From positions 6,905,309 to 6,969,308 of the forward strand of contig NC_041004.1 in the NCBI RefSeq assembly GCF_004193775.1: a DNA stretch of 64,000 nt, read 5' to 3'. Shown piece by piece: positions 1-10,976 of this stretch. The notes beneath the pieces are model-generated. The model saw nothing but the letters and a program-made list of their open reading frames with translations, made no database searches and had not been told where the DNA came from. The translations under genes were made by a program, and so were the position numbers. The first letter of the stretch is position 1, and every line of letters starts with the position of its first letter. The stretch comes from Glycine soja (taxonomy: Eukaryota; Streptophyta; Magnoliopsida; Fabales; Fabaceae).

Positions 1-868
1 CTATGAACCTCAATTAAATTGTTACTACAACATGTTATACTATGCATCATTGTGTGACACAATCGAAAACTATTTTTCTAAAATTCCTTGCAGAATAACT
101 ACAGCCAGCGTTTTAAAAATTAAACCGAATTTGTCATGGCTCAATCTCCTGTTCAAGATATTACAGTACTATTAGTATTTCCTCCCCTCCACCCCCACCT
201 AAACAAAAAAATAATAATAATAAAATTGAAAGTCAGTAATACTGCTATATAACACTGGGGGAGCTAAAGTGACACAGCAACACCACCTCTAAGCTTATAT
301 GGTAATATTCTTTTATCAAAGTTAAATTTAACATACTTGAGCATTTGTGAGCTTAATGTAAGACGTATGATTTATTACTTTAAATGATAGGGCAGACGTT
401 GTCTCTTTATATATTATTGTCATAATCATATTATGTTTGCTAAAGCAGAAAGAGAAAAGAAAAGAGAGAAGATACAGACAAAAATGCATTTTCTTTTGTT
501 TGATTCAAGAGAAAATAAAAGGGGGAATAGAGAAAAGTTTACCTTAAAAATAAAATTTCAATACTTTGTCTCCCATCATTTTCTCTGTATTCAAACAGAG
601 GGGAAGAGTTAGTACCGAGCATTCATCATGTGTTAATAGCAATCAACTGAAGGTTGGTACTCATCTTTATTCAAAACTCAATTACCACATCATAAACCTA
701 CAAGGGTTCTCAATTTTGATATTAAATTTCTTTTATCGTATTTGAAAAGCAGCTGTGAACAACATAAATCAAGAGCAACTACCGTAAAAATAAAATCAAA
801 CAGCCATATACACACACGCAGCTTCAATGCTGTGAATGGTTTGCGAAACCATTGAAGCTTCTTTATTG
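1..868. other. AT-rich intergenic DNA
   Basis: I see no convincing gene here. A 63-codon open frame on the minus strand (690-881) has no family motif, domain or codon pattern that supports it. The stretch has short purine-rich runs (about 450-530) and A/T homopolymers, and no terminal repeats that would mark a mobile element. Confidence 0.6.
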
Positions 869-994
869 ATGGCGAATTCAAAACCTTCAGTGGTGATTAA
901 CTTCTCCATGTCTTCCTTCTTTATCTTCATTCTTGGCGCTGTTCAACCAGGGAAATTCCAGATCCCATTTCGAAAAGGATGGGTTTTCGAATAG
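869..994 (+). CDS. Possible short signal-peptide-like ORF or orphan first exon (41 codons)
   Basis: An ATG at 869 opens a 41-codon frame ending in TAG at 992-994. After a polar start (MANSKPSVV) comes a hydrophobic core (SSFFIFILGAV) and then a polar, basic tail, the layout of a secretory signal peptide. It could be the first exon of a small secreted protein that decayed or was cut off by repeats, because the sequence that follows is repetitive. I do not recognise the family and see no promoter or splice donor I would trust. A chance ORF is quite possible. Confidence 0.2.
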   Translation: MANSKPSVVINFSMSSFFIFILGAVQPGKFQIPFRKGWVFE

Positions 995-1659
995 GAAAGG
1001 TAAAAAATGAAGCTTAACCCATCTCCGTCTTCATAAAAGGTGGGGCGAACTCAAATTCGGGTTTATAACAAGCAAGGTAAAAAAATAGAGCCTAACCCCA
1101 TCCCCATCACGTTCTATCAGGTTGGAGAAAACCCACGGGAAACCATTTCATATTTTTTTTAAAATTATTTCATATATTTTAAATAAATCATAGATTAAGT
1201 TATTAATTATATTTTAATTCAATTAAGGTATATATAATTTAATAAAGAATAAATAATGTAAAGATATTTAAGAATTAAATTATATTTTTAATTTAATGTA
1301 TATTTTATTTTGGTATAATTAACAATTTAATGTTATTTATTTAACTATTAAAATAATTATTCTATATTTTTAATAATTATAAAAAAATAAATTTTGAAAT
1401 GATTACATAAGTATATAATTAACAATCAGATATAATATGTATAGTAATATAATTATATATAAATATATAACTACATTATTAATAATTATAAAAACATGTG
1501 TAGTGGGACCAATATAGGGGGCGGGGGCGGAACAAGAAGTGACATACCAGCCCCCGCTTCACCAAGTTGGGGGAAATCCAAACCTAACCCCGACCTAATC
1601 AAATTAGGGTTTCCTCGTCAAACTCAAGGCGAGGGTGAACGAGTACCCCTGAATTTAGT
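995..1659. repeat. Degenerate repeat: two GC-rich blocks flanking an AT-rich core
   Basis: Two G/C-rich blocks (about 1,000-1,140 and 1,500-1,660), with words such as CCTAACCCC, GGGGCGGG and GGGTTT, bracket a core (1,141-1,490) that is nearly all A/T. Paired GC-rich ends of this style are common in degenerate plant transposons. I could not define matching terminal inverted repeats or a target duplication, so the class stays open. A 73-codon open frame at 1,496-1,717 crosses the right block and has no recognisable domain. Confidence 0.3.
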
Positions 1660-2215
1660 TTTTGTTGTCATGCCTAGATCAAAGCGCTTACTACATAGGC
1701 TACTAACAACATGGTGACAGATTGTTCCAATGGTAATAATATCAATATCCAAATTCCTAAGCCACTTGATTGAGTTATGGGGTGCTAAACCTCATGCACA
1801 TCTAGGAGAAAAGGCTTCATGTCTATCATAGCCTAAACAAATTGGTCTCTATCATCATGAATACAAGTAACAAAACCAAACGAATGATTCTCCTCAAAGA
1901 AAGTCGTATCAACGTTGCACTTTAGGCCCCTTAATGAAGGAGTTCACCAAGATGTATTGTTTAATTTTTCTTTTGTCCTATGTCAGAAGTCACGAGTGTC
2001 TCTTAACTCACTGAATTAGACATTGTTTATGGTAGATCGCAAAAAAATCATGAAGGAAATTTTGAATATTCCATCACACCTTAGTATAAGCTCTATGATC
2101 TTATCCCACAAACTAGCTTCCTTCCAGACCAAGCTTACCCATTGGCATCCCACAAGAACATGCTATTTATTTTCAAAGTTTGAATCACACAAAAAAAGAC
2201 AATGACTATTACAAA
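1660..2215 (-). pseudogene. LINE relic: C-terminal reverse-transcriptase zinc region plus RNase H fragment
   Basis: Read on the minus strand, the left-to-right order matches the 3' part of a plant non-LTR retrotransposon. First comes a zf-RVT-like segment (HVLVGCQWVSLVWKEASLW, about 2,150-2,090) in which a conserved H/C pair and tryptophans can be seen. Then comes an RNase H start (KCNVDTTFF, about 1,925) with the first catalytic Asp. Several in-frame stops interrupt it, and the rest of the RNase H is barely readable by 1,700. Plus-strand open frames in this interval are shadows. No poly(A) tail or target duplication was found, so the ends are approximate. It is a dead fragment. Confidence 0.5.
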
Positions 2216-3368
2216 CAACTTCTTTCACCTACAACTTCTATCTAGTAGGTATGAAGGAAAAAAGGATATTCAGAAACACACATTGTGGAATAAAAGAATT
2301 TATTTTATATTTAAATTATATTATAAACAGATAACATATTAAAAAATGTACCTGTTGATAAACTCTTGAAGCATAAAAATTCTTCAATAATGTGAAGACT
2401 CTACGTGTATCCATACCGAGACTGACCTCTATTCATCAACAACTTTGACAAGTGAAAAAATAAGAATAGAGAAGTGATATATGAATGGTTTCAACGTGCA
2501 GTCTAAGGCTTTATTTATAGCACGCTAAGAATACCAAATTTTTTATCAAATCAAAATCATTATTAATAGTATCCTTTTTTAAGCTATATTATTTCTTGTT
2601 ACCTTTTATTGCTAACCATTTAGCAATTAAAATTGAAATAATAATTGATCAAGTCAAACTTGTATTTAACCGCCTTTTCAACCCAAATTCCAAATACAAA
2701 ATCATACATGTTTGTTTCTCTTCTTTCACCAAATCTTTCATATTATTTATATTTTCAGTGCTAGCAATAATATAATAATATTCCACCTTTTTTTAAAATC
2801 AATTAATCATTTGATCATATTAAATTCTCTAATTATATTAATCATCAAATATTAAAATAATTTCTTTAACAGAGATTAGAACACTCGTTTGTGTGTGATC
2901 CCGTAGGTTTAATACTAAGTCAGTAATATATTAATCAAATTAATATATTAATCAAGGTAGGCGTCTAACAACACTCCTTAACATCTAGATAGCATGAAGT
3001 AGCATTTTACTTTCAAGAACCATTAGAAGAGTAATGTAATAATTTCTTCCATTTTTACAGCTCTGGGTTAACTCTAGAGTACGGTATTACTGTCAAACCC
3101 TTTTGAGTTAACTCATAATGACTTAAGAAACTTATTTCTTCTTTCATTTAATTTTCCTGGTCAGGATATAATTTTATTCATAGAGCTCAAACTCACTACC
3201 AAGAGTTGATGGATTCCTTCTTGATTAAGCATTAATTCTACTAAGTACTTAATCATATCCAATACCCATTCAATAAGTGCTCTAAAGCATTAGGTGTCCG
3301 AAATCAACATACAACAAATAACTTGTTAATTACTATGACAATCTCAGGTCAAAGAAAACTATTATACT
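2216..3368. other. AT-rich intergenic DNA, left part of an older unclassified repeat
   Basis: No gene is visible. From about 2,860 the base composition and vocabulary change (GTGTGTGATCCCGTAGG and similar), and the same style resumes after the solo LTR at 4,724. An older unclassified repeat was therefore probably split by that LTR. No coding domain was recognised on either strand. Confidence 0.4.
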
Positions 3369-3495
3369 TGTTAACTCATTGGCAAGTGTACCAAATCGTT
3401 ACAAGTAGTAAAGTTCTCGGAAGTCCAAGTGTCGAATCTACAAGGACTTTGTTTGTACTTAGATTAATGCAAACCCAATTTAAAAGCAAGAGATA

Positions 3496-3640
3496 AGAAA
3501 TTTAAAATTTAAAATAAAAGATAAAGATAATAGATAAGATAAGATGAAAGAAATTTAAAATAAAAGATAAAGATAATAGATAAGATAAGATAAAAGATTT
3601 TTAAAATTTAAAATAAAAGAAAAAGATAAAGTCAAGATAA
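3496..3640. repeat. AAGATAA-type purine-rich minisatellite inside the solo LTR
   Basis: A direct repeat in which words such as AAAATAAAAGATAAAGATAA and TAGATAAGATAAGAT recur two to three times. It lies near the 3' end of the LTR in its own orientation. Confidence 0.6.
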
Positions 3641-4377
3641 GATAATGTTGGGAACTGACTTGCCTAGTTTGCCTAGAATGTATGAGTTTATGATTTTTTC
3701 TTTACAATTCAGGTGATTTTATCCCACCCACATCTATTCATTTACTTGCCCCTGATGCCTCACGATGACAAGCCTATTTTACCTATCTATCCTCCAAATG
3801 CCTTTGCAAAGACTCAATAGATAAAATGCATGAAGTTCTAATTCTAGATGTTTGCTTTGACGCATGGGCATAATGCAATCACTCTATGCCTAGCAATGAT
3901 TTTATTATGATATCTTTTCTTCTTGTTCTATTAGAAGTTATCCTCTCCCGAGCGTCTAACCCCTAAAACTAATGCATGCATATCTTCTTTAAATCTTATT
4001 TAGAAGTTACCCTCTCCCGAGCATCTAACCCCTAACAGAATATGAAGATGAGTATGCAAGGTAAAAACAAAAAAGAAAATAGGAAAGAAAAACCTGGTAT
4101 TGCATTGATAAATAGTGAAGAGTACATCATACATCACATTGGCTTCTAGGCCTGCCAGACCCTAACTAAGGGTTTAGCCACTCATGGTCATTGAGGGCTT
4201 TACAATGAGAAAGGGGTGAAAGAAAGAAAGGGAATAAATGAAACCCCTAGGAGAGGGGGTTCTGTCGTGGTGTTGTTTTCTGTCCCTTGGACTGGCTCTC
4301 TATTTATAGCTGCTGAAGTGGGCTTTGGGCTTTCGTAGGCGCGCTTAGTGCGACACCCCCTCGCTTAGCACGTGTAG

Positions 4378-4524
4378 ATCGCGCGCTTAGCGCGCATGTT
4401 GCAGGCTTAGCGCGTGCTTCTGTTAGATCGAGGGCTTAGCGCGCGTATTGCAGGCTTAGCGCGCGCTTCTGTTGGATCATGGGCTTAGCGCGTGACGCGC
4501 GCTCAGCGCGAGTATTGGACTGGG
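4378..4524. repeat. 49-bp GC-rich tandem repeat built on GCTTAGCGCG
   Basis: Three units start at 4,378, 4,427 and 4,476, each opening ATC followed by a GCTTAGCGCG-type word, with a period of 49 bp. The third unit is partly degenerate. The array is far richer in GC than its surroundings. Confidence 0.75.
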
Positions 4525-4723
4525 CCTGCTTCAGATTTTCTTCTTTTCTTCAATTTTTCTGGCCTTTTTGCTTGTTACACCTCCAGTTTTTATATCTGCA
4601 GCCAAAATTCAACAAAACATCAATTCTTTAATATTTAAGCGCAAATAACTGCTAAATAATTATTTTTAAAGACAATTTAGCCTTATTTTCTATCATCAAA
4701 ATACAATTATTTAGCAGTTATCA

Positions 4724-5284
4724 ATACCTATTCTTGAGAATTGTCTATTGGCAGTTTATGGTAAATTTTAACCATTAGAAAATTTCAATTGAGTCAGTTC
4801 AATGATCACATCGACATGTGACTCATCTATATATGTAAATTAATAAATGAGATCTATTAATATTTATCCAATAAATACTATCACATATATATTAATCTAT
4901 CCGGATTATTGATATCCTATCTACAATAATCCTATGATCAAGAACGGTATAGATTAAAATTAGAACAAATTTATTTCTCATTATCATAATCTTTATTATA
5001 ATAATAGGTCTTTAATTTTAATCAAGGACATTATCAAATAGACCATTTAATCAAATAGTGAAATATGACAATGAAAATAAAATAATATTTTATTAATAAA
5101 ATTAGAAATGATTACATGATGACTTGGATCATGGACATACAAATTTATTCCCAACTAGGTAAGCAGACCCTATACATATGTGAAATAAAATGTTTCACTC
5201 TGGCCGTTACATTAGTATAGTATCATATCAATACTTGTTTCTATTGCATCACTAATTCACTATAAAGGGATATTTAAATTGTAC
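4724..5284. other. AT-rich intergenic DNA, right part of the split older repeat
   Basis: This continues the unclassified repeat interrupted by the solo LTR. No coding frame or structured RNA was recognised. Confidence 0.4.

Positions 5285-5342
<58 letters not shown>
5285..5342. repeat. (TTA)n microsatellite, about 19 units
   Basis: An uninterrupted TTA/ATT trinucleotide run, readable directly. Confidence 0.95.
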
Positions 5343-5344
<2 letters not shown>

Positions 5345-5985
5345 TTTTTTTCTATGCAAAAAAAAAACATTCTAAAGGAACAAAAAGATATATAATTTTT
5401 TCTAACTATTTTTAGTTTTTTCTTTCAATATATTTATATTTATTAATAATTTTTTATAGATAAATATTAGTTTGTTATAATGTTAATTTTATTAGCATAG
5501 AGGATTGAATCCGCGACTTTTTCATTCTTCCATTTTTCCTTAACCATCCAACACCTTATACATCCTTTTATACTTTCTAATATGATTAAACTTGATTTAG
5601 AACATTTATTATTAATGTTATAAGATAAAATAAATATTTTAGATTAAATTCTAAATTCAATAATAGTGGTGTTAAAAGCATCTCCACACTTTAAATATAT
5701 TAAATTAACAATAGAATATTTCAAATTAGTTTTTTTTTTAATTTATATTTAGGCTAAACTCAAAAGTACATTTTGTCTCATTTTTATTTGTTCTCCCTTG
5801 AGTTATAACCTAAATACTTTTTGATTGAGCATTGCTATTCCCATAACACAAATTGCTTTTTCCACCCCCATACGTTGTTTGAATTTAGTGAATTCCAAAC
5901 ATGCCCCTCACGAGCACACATTTTCATGCCTCAAAATGCACAACGGATATTCATTCTCGCTACATATTGGGTGTGTAGCGTATAT
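5343..5985. other. AT-rich intergenic DNA
   Basis: No gene was supported. Overlapping short open frames near 5,821-6,027 on both strands are by-products of the minisatellite that follows. Confidence 0.5.
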
Positions 5986-5989
5986 ACAC

Positions 5990-6127
5990 AACAAAAACAC
6001 TTTTCTATTGTGTATTTGAACTTGTAGACATAACAAAATTGTGTTTTCGTTATGAATCTAAATTTTGATGTATAACAAAAGTGTGTTTGCATTATGCATC
6101 TAAACTTGTATACATAACAAAAAACGT
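5990..6127. repeat. Minisatellite, about 43 bp period, about 3 copies
   Basis: The words CATAACAAAA...GTGTTTnC(A/G)TTATG and (A/G)TCTAAACTTGTA recur in diverged head-to-tail copies. The repeat keeps a frame open on both strands, which explains the short ORFs there. Confidence 0.6.
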
Positions 6128-6320
6128 GACGATCCACTCTAGTATTTTACTACATCGCAATTGAGTTTCCATTGGATCTACATTTTTTTAAAAGACTTAC
6201 CAAAACTATAGCTTCTTCTTCCTATGGCGATAATCACAAACAACAACTCCTCAACGGATGGCTACGCCAAGCTCAGCAAATTGCAATAGTGACCTCAATA
6301 GATGGCAACATAGTTGTTTG

Positions 6321-7212
6321 CATAGTTTTAAAAACCGGTTCGGTGATTGACTCGGTCATGACATTGGGTCAGTGGTTAAATCGATGGCTCACTAGTTAAC
6401 CCGCATGACCCGATATGTAATAAAAAAATATATAAATTTTATACTTGTCTTAAAATCTTTCTCCTGGCTCTTTTAAATTCACGAGTCTTAAAAACACAAA
6501 CAAAATATAAAGAACATAAGTTTAAAAAAATGACTATTATGTCTAACCTTTAACTTCAAAGACATCAACGACATTATATATATAAATATTCACACTAAAA
6601 TGAAACATAGTCATATCACATAAATGTAGATTATAAAATATAAAAAACCAATCCAAAGTTCCAAACCATAGTTTTAAAAAAAATGATGTGGGAACACAAT
6701 TTCACCTGCAACTTAACCGCAATTGCGACCACTTCTAAATCAATTTAAATCAACAAAAAACACAATTGCGGCCACAAACAACGCTCAACAATGAATTAAA
6801 AGATCAATTTAACTCAAAATCACACAAAAAAAACTAAAAGAAAAAAGAAAAAAATAAAGTTAGTTGGACTCACTTGCGGATTTGAACTGAGTGAGTTTGA
6901 CAAGGTGGTGACAACACTACACCACAATGAAAGGAAGGAAGAAGAGGTTGGCTAGCGAGTAAGAAGGGTAGGCCGGTAGTGTTTCTAAAATTAAAATGGG
7001 TTCAAATTGAAACTACATCGTTTCAACTATATCCAGAAGAGAAAAACAAAAGATAAATGACCTAGTCTGGGTCCATGGATCATCGGTTTGACTGCAAACT
7101 CGGATGAGTCAATCCGAATTAAAAGCATACCTAATTGAACTTGTGATTCAACTTGGTCCAACCACTAGGTTGCAGTCCGACAGGCCGAGTCGGTTTGAGT
7201 CTTAAAACTTTG
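6321..7212. mobile_element. Non-autonomous hAT-like DNA transposon (892 bp)
   Basis: The left end reads CATAGTTTTAAAAACCGG. The right end, read inward on the minus strand, starts CAAAGTTTTAAGAC, so the outermost 11 bp match at 10 positions. Both subterminal regions are rich in GG(T/A)CC, CGGTT and GACTCG words. Flanking octamers are GTTGTTTG (6,313-6,320) and ACTGTTTG (7,213-7,220), 6 of 8 identical. An 8-bp duplication with short CA-starting inverted ends fits hAT elements. The interior encodes no transposase domain that I recognise. Confidence 0.55.
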
Positions 7213-7220
7213 ACTGTTTG

Positions 7221-8012
7221 GGTTAGAAAATGGAAATGGAAATTCAAGATGGGGGAAAGAGTAGTTGAAAAGTAAAAGGTTGTTTCTATAAAAGGGAGGG
7301 AAAGAAGTAGGGGTGTGGAAAAATAGAACTAAGGGTAATTATGTAATTTAATGTTTCTAAAAAGTAAAGGATTGGAAGAGTAGAAACAGAAGTAAGAATA
7401 GCAATGACCTTTTTTATTTTTTTTCTAAGTTATTCCCACCCATTTTTATCTAAGTTAACCCCCAACTTTTTTAAAAAAATAAAATAAAAAACATTCTTGA
7501 TAGAATTATGTTTTTGTTGTAGTCGATACACAATAAAATATTAGTTTCGTTAAGTTACAAGGTATAATTCATCATAAGTGACAAAAACAAGTTTTCATTG
7601 TCTATTATGAAATTGTGATGAAAACTTATTTTTATTGTGTTAAATTTTTTAAAAATTTAACACAACAACTTTTTTTTAAAAAAATAACACCACAGAAATG
7701 TAAACACAACATTTTATTTGCGTTGTATAGTAATTTTATTTATAAGTTACTTTTTTTTTAGAAAAGTTACCTTTTAATATTAATCAAATCAATTATGATA
7801 GAAATTACTTTTATTAAAATTAAATTAAATATAATGTTAAGTTATACTTTTTAAGGTTTAAATACTATTTTCATCTTTTAATTTATTTTTTAGGTTTAAT
7901 TTAATCTCTTTATTTTTAAACCTATTTGTTAACAGAAGGCCAAAATAATAACTAAACTTATTTTTTAATAGGCTTAGACTGAAACACTTTTCTTTACCTA
8001 TTATAACTTTTG
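7221..8012. other. AT-rich intergenic DNA
   Basis: I see no gene or bounded element. Short T- and A-runs and diffuse repeat-like phrases (about 7,855-7,950) are all that is visible. Confidence 0.5.
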
Positions 8013-8020
8013 TCAATTGC

Positions 8021-8574
8021 TTTATGTAGTTCAATTTTTGCTTAGTGCACTCCCAAAATTTTTAGTATCCCTGCCTTATCCATTTCCCCTCTTCCCTCTC
8101 CCACTCTCTTCTTCTTTCCATCTTCCTCTTCACCACATCACACCTTCTCGTCGCTGCCACTAATATCTTTCCACACACCTCTGCATCATCGCTATAACCT
8201 CTTCCACCTTCAAATTCATGATTCAAAGTTATAGTTTCACCATTTCAGATTGAGTAATCCAAAGTACATTTGTTTTCCAGATTACTTAATTCAAAATACA
8301 TTCATTTTCCATATTACTCAATACAGAATACAAATGTATTATGTATTACTCAATCTAAAATTATGAAATCATAACTTTGAATCCAAAATTTGAAGGTGGA
8401 GGATGTTGTCGCCGTGATGCAGAGGTGTGAGGGAGGGGATTAGTGGTTGTAGCAAGAAGATGTGATGCAGTGAAGAGGAAGATGGAAAGCAGAAGAAAGT
8501 GAGCGAGGGGTGAAGGGTAAGATGGGGTCATAAAAAAATTTGGGAGTGCATCAAGAAAAAATGGAAAGCATACA
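8021..8574. mobile_element. Foldback MITE, Mutator-like (554 bp)
   Basis: Almost the whole element is one inverted repeat. The left arm (8,021 to about 8,270) and the reverse complement of the right arm (about 8,345 to 8,574) share long matching words: GCACTCCCAAA, TTTCCATCTTCCTCTTCA, CACACCTCTGCATCA, CCACCTTCAAATT and AGATTGAGTAAT. The loop is only about 70 bp. The outer flanks carry the direct repeat TCAATTGC at 8,013-8,020 and 8,575-8,582. Long terminal inverted repeats with an 8-9 bp duplication fit Mutator-like elements. There is no coding capacity. Confidence 0.75.
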
Positions 8575-8582
8575 TCAATTGC

Positions 8583-9116
8583 CCTAACTTTTGTTTCTTA
8601 AATTTCATTGGGCCTAACCCTACTTTTTTGCTATTTATGTTTTGTTTGCTTATTTTTATATTTTATTTATTCTGCTACATTGGATATATCTCATTATCCT
8701 AATGCTTCCTTATTTTTTCTTCGTGTAATTAGACCTAAGTCCATATTTTATTTTTTATTTTTTGATTAATTGTTAAGTCTAACTTATATTGTGTGTTTTA
8801 AATATGACTATAGACAGTCTTATGGTGGTGAATCTTATAGATGTTTCAAATAGTAATTAAATAAGTTAAATTTAAATGTCAAAACTCTTTTGTTTTATAT
8901 AAATATATGCATAATTATCCTTTAAAAATGAATTAATTCAAGATTTACACTTCATTAGTCCTATGTTTTAAAAGAATGTTGACTATGACATTTATTAACC
9001 CCAAGAGGATCATTTAAAATATATAAAAAAATGATTTCATAAAGATTAGATTAATTCCTTCGAAAGAAGTTAGATTAATACAAGCATGATGCTCCATTAA
9101 TCCAGTGCTTTGGGAA
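8583..9116. other. AT-rich intergenic DNA
   Basis: Nothing recognised. It ends at the left copy of the LINE target duplication. Confidence 0.5.
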
Positions 9117-9123
9117 TTGTTGG

Positions 9124-10033
9124 TTTTTTTTTTTTTTTTGTGTGTGTGTGAGGAAAAAAGGAGAACTCCCAAAACAACTAAAGCTCGCGAAGAAAAGCGG
9201 TAGAAGTTACATATGCCAAAATGGAATGAACAAGAAAAGAAGGAACAACATAAAAAATAAGAAGCCTATCCTCAAGGATTGTGCATAGCCAGCTAAAGCA
9301 TCAACAACCTGATTGCATTCCCTAAGAGTATGAGACCAAGAGAAACTACCTCCAACCGAAAGGAATCATAAAATATTATGAACCAATCCCAAACAAGGAT
9401 GAACTTTAGCGCAACCATTCTTAAGCAAATTAATGGCAACCTGTGTGAATCAGATTCTACCACAAAAGTTTTTAAACCACGACTCCAAGGAATCCGGATT
9501 CCAAATAGAATCTCCTGAAGCTCATCTTGCACCACAGAGCATAAACCTAATTTGGAAGCAAAGGCAAAAAAAAACTCGTTCGCTATGGTCTCTTAAAAAC
9601 TCCACATGCAATTGCAATACTCCCTTACTCCTGAACAAAACCATCACAATTAAGCTTGTATTGACGGCTGGGAGGAGGCAAAGGCGAAAGGGAAATGGAT
9701 CCTCTCCATTTCCTTTTTCATCTATTTCCTCCATTTCTTCAATTTTTATAAGCTTTTGGAAAAATAAATCAAATGGAGATATGGTGCATATTTTATGGGA
9801 GTAACATTTATTTTCTCAAATGTTTAGTAAGGAAAGAAAGAAAATGAAAAGGATCCAAACCCCCCACGAAATTGCCTTAGGAGGATTATTCATAGCAATG
9901 TTAGCATTAAAGGAACTGCTATGTTGGAGACTCAACTAAATGGCATCAATTTGCCTCAAAATACGTTGAACGATATCAGAGGAATTATGTCTCACATTCT
10001 AAAAAATGAGCACATTCCTAGAACCCCAAAATT
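9124..10033 (-). mobile_element. 5'-truncated LINE with poly(A) tail
   Basis: The element lies on the minus strand. Its 3' poly(A) tail appears as 16 T at 9,124-9,139, next to a TG run. The 3' coding part is at about 9,290-10,030. A direct repeat TTGTTGGTT is found on both sides (9,117-9,125 and 10,034-10,042), as expected for target-primed reverse transcription. Only the last 0.9 kb is present, the usual 5' truncation. Confidence 0.65.
9290..10030 (-). pseudogene. LINE-encoded reverse-transcriptase C-terminus and RNase H, degenerate
   Basis: On the minus strand the order is a WGSRN-type motif following the zinc region (about 10,025), then a linker (ISWGVW, about 9,870), then an RNase H domain from about 9,665 to 9,293. 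The RNase H core is legible as GVLQLHVEF, DELQEILFGI and RGLKTFVVESDS. The second holds the conserved Glu and the third an ESDS-type catalytic Asp. The frame changes near 9,540, and stops occur in the linker. LINE RNase H would normally degrade RNA in the RNA/DNA hybrid after retrotransposition. This copy cannot make a full protein. Plus-strand frame 9,433-9,804 is a shadow. Confidence 0.65.
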
Positions 10034-10034
10034 T

Positions 10035-10976
10035 TGTTGGTTGTGAAAATATGATTGTTATTGAATTTGATCAAGTTAATGGAAATCAAATTTTGATTTA
10101 CTTGTCTAGAGATAAATAGAGGAATCTCTTCAAAAGTAAGTAGAATATGACAAAAATTTGTAAAATTTGTTTATGCAATTGAAAGAACTTATTTTAATTG
10201 AGTTTGTTCATTTCAATAATTTCTTTCACGCATGTGGAGTTGGAAAGCACTAAAGAGAGCAAAATATTTTTCAACAAATTAAAATACCAGTTGGTGTGAT
10301 TGTGGAAAAGTTATGCAAAGACAGATATCAATATTAGATCACATCATTGTGTATGAAATTGTCTTTGTACACATGTAAAAATATATAATTTGACCATTAG
10401 AATTGTAAATCTATAAATAAAATGATTGACTATCAATTCTTGAAAATTGATACACAATCACTTAATTCTTCAAAACACCAACACGCCTAATTAGCAAAGG
10501 TTCAACATGTTGTGGTATATGTATTCATTTTTTAACTTTTATGAATTCATGTTTGTTTATTTTAGTGCACATTTTTAAATCTTTTACTTTTTTCAATCTT
10601 CATTTCTTTTCAAAACTTGACTTTTCCAATCCCTATTTCTTATTAGTATCAAAATTATTTAGAAACTAATCATTAAATCAACAACACTTTTATTAAAAAG
10701 TTATTCTATTATCTTATGAATTACAACCTTATTATAATTTAAATGGACATATTTATCAAAATTATAATCATGATGTGCATTGAATATTAGACAATTCTCA
10801 ATTAAGTTGAAAATTAGAAACTTACTTGTTTGACTAAAAAGAACTTATAATCGAAAATGGATTCTATATCTCATTTTTAAATATTTATTTGTTAATTTAA
10901 TCAATTAGTGAAAATTATGTTACTATCTTGAAAATATTTTTCTTTCCAGAAATAGATATAATTTTCACGATTAATA
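10035..10976 (+). mobile_element. Solo LTR related to the Tat-element LTR at 41,370-52,486
   Basis: Long stretches match both LTRs of the Tat element further right, for example TTTGACCATTAGAATTGTAA, CTATAAATAAAATGATTGAC, ACTTAATTCTTCAAAACACC and ATTTTCACGATTAATA. The start TGTTGG and the end ATTAATA line up with the ends of those LTRs (TGTTA and TTAACA/TTAATA). The first 300 bp are much more diverged, so it is an older or different subfamily member. There is no internal domain. The left edge coincides with the LINE target duplication, so the LINE landed at or near the LTR start. Confidence 0.6.

Larger units (their letters stand above)
3369..4723 (-). mobile_element. Solo LTR (1,355 bp, minus orientation)
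   Basis: On the minus strand the block starts TGATAACTGC (at 4,723) and ends GAGTTAACA (at 3,369), giving the TG...CA ends of an LTR. Flanking pentamers are ATACT (3,364-3,368) and ATACC (4,724-4,728), a target duplication with one mismatch. There is no internal domain or second LTR, so it is a solo LTR left by LTR-LTR recombination. It has two internal repeats, listed separately: an AGATAA-rich block and a GC-rich tandem array. The family is probably Ty3/gypsy, judged only by length and style. Confidence 0.75.

Noticed and set aside
5821..6137. Overlapping ORFs on both strands
   Set aside because: A minisatellite with about 43-bp period keeps frames open on both strands; no domain is present.
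9433..9804. 123-codon plus-strand ORF
   Set aside because: It is the antisense of a LINE RNase H domain recognised on the minus strand.
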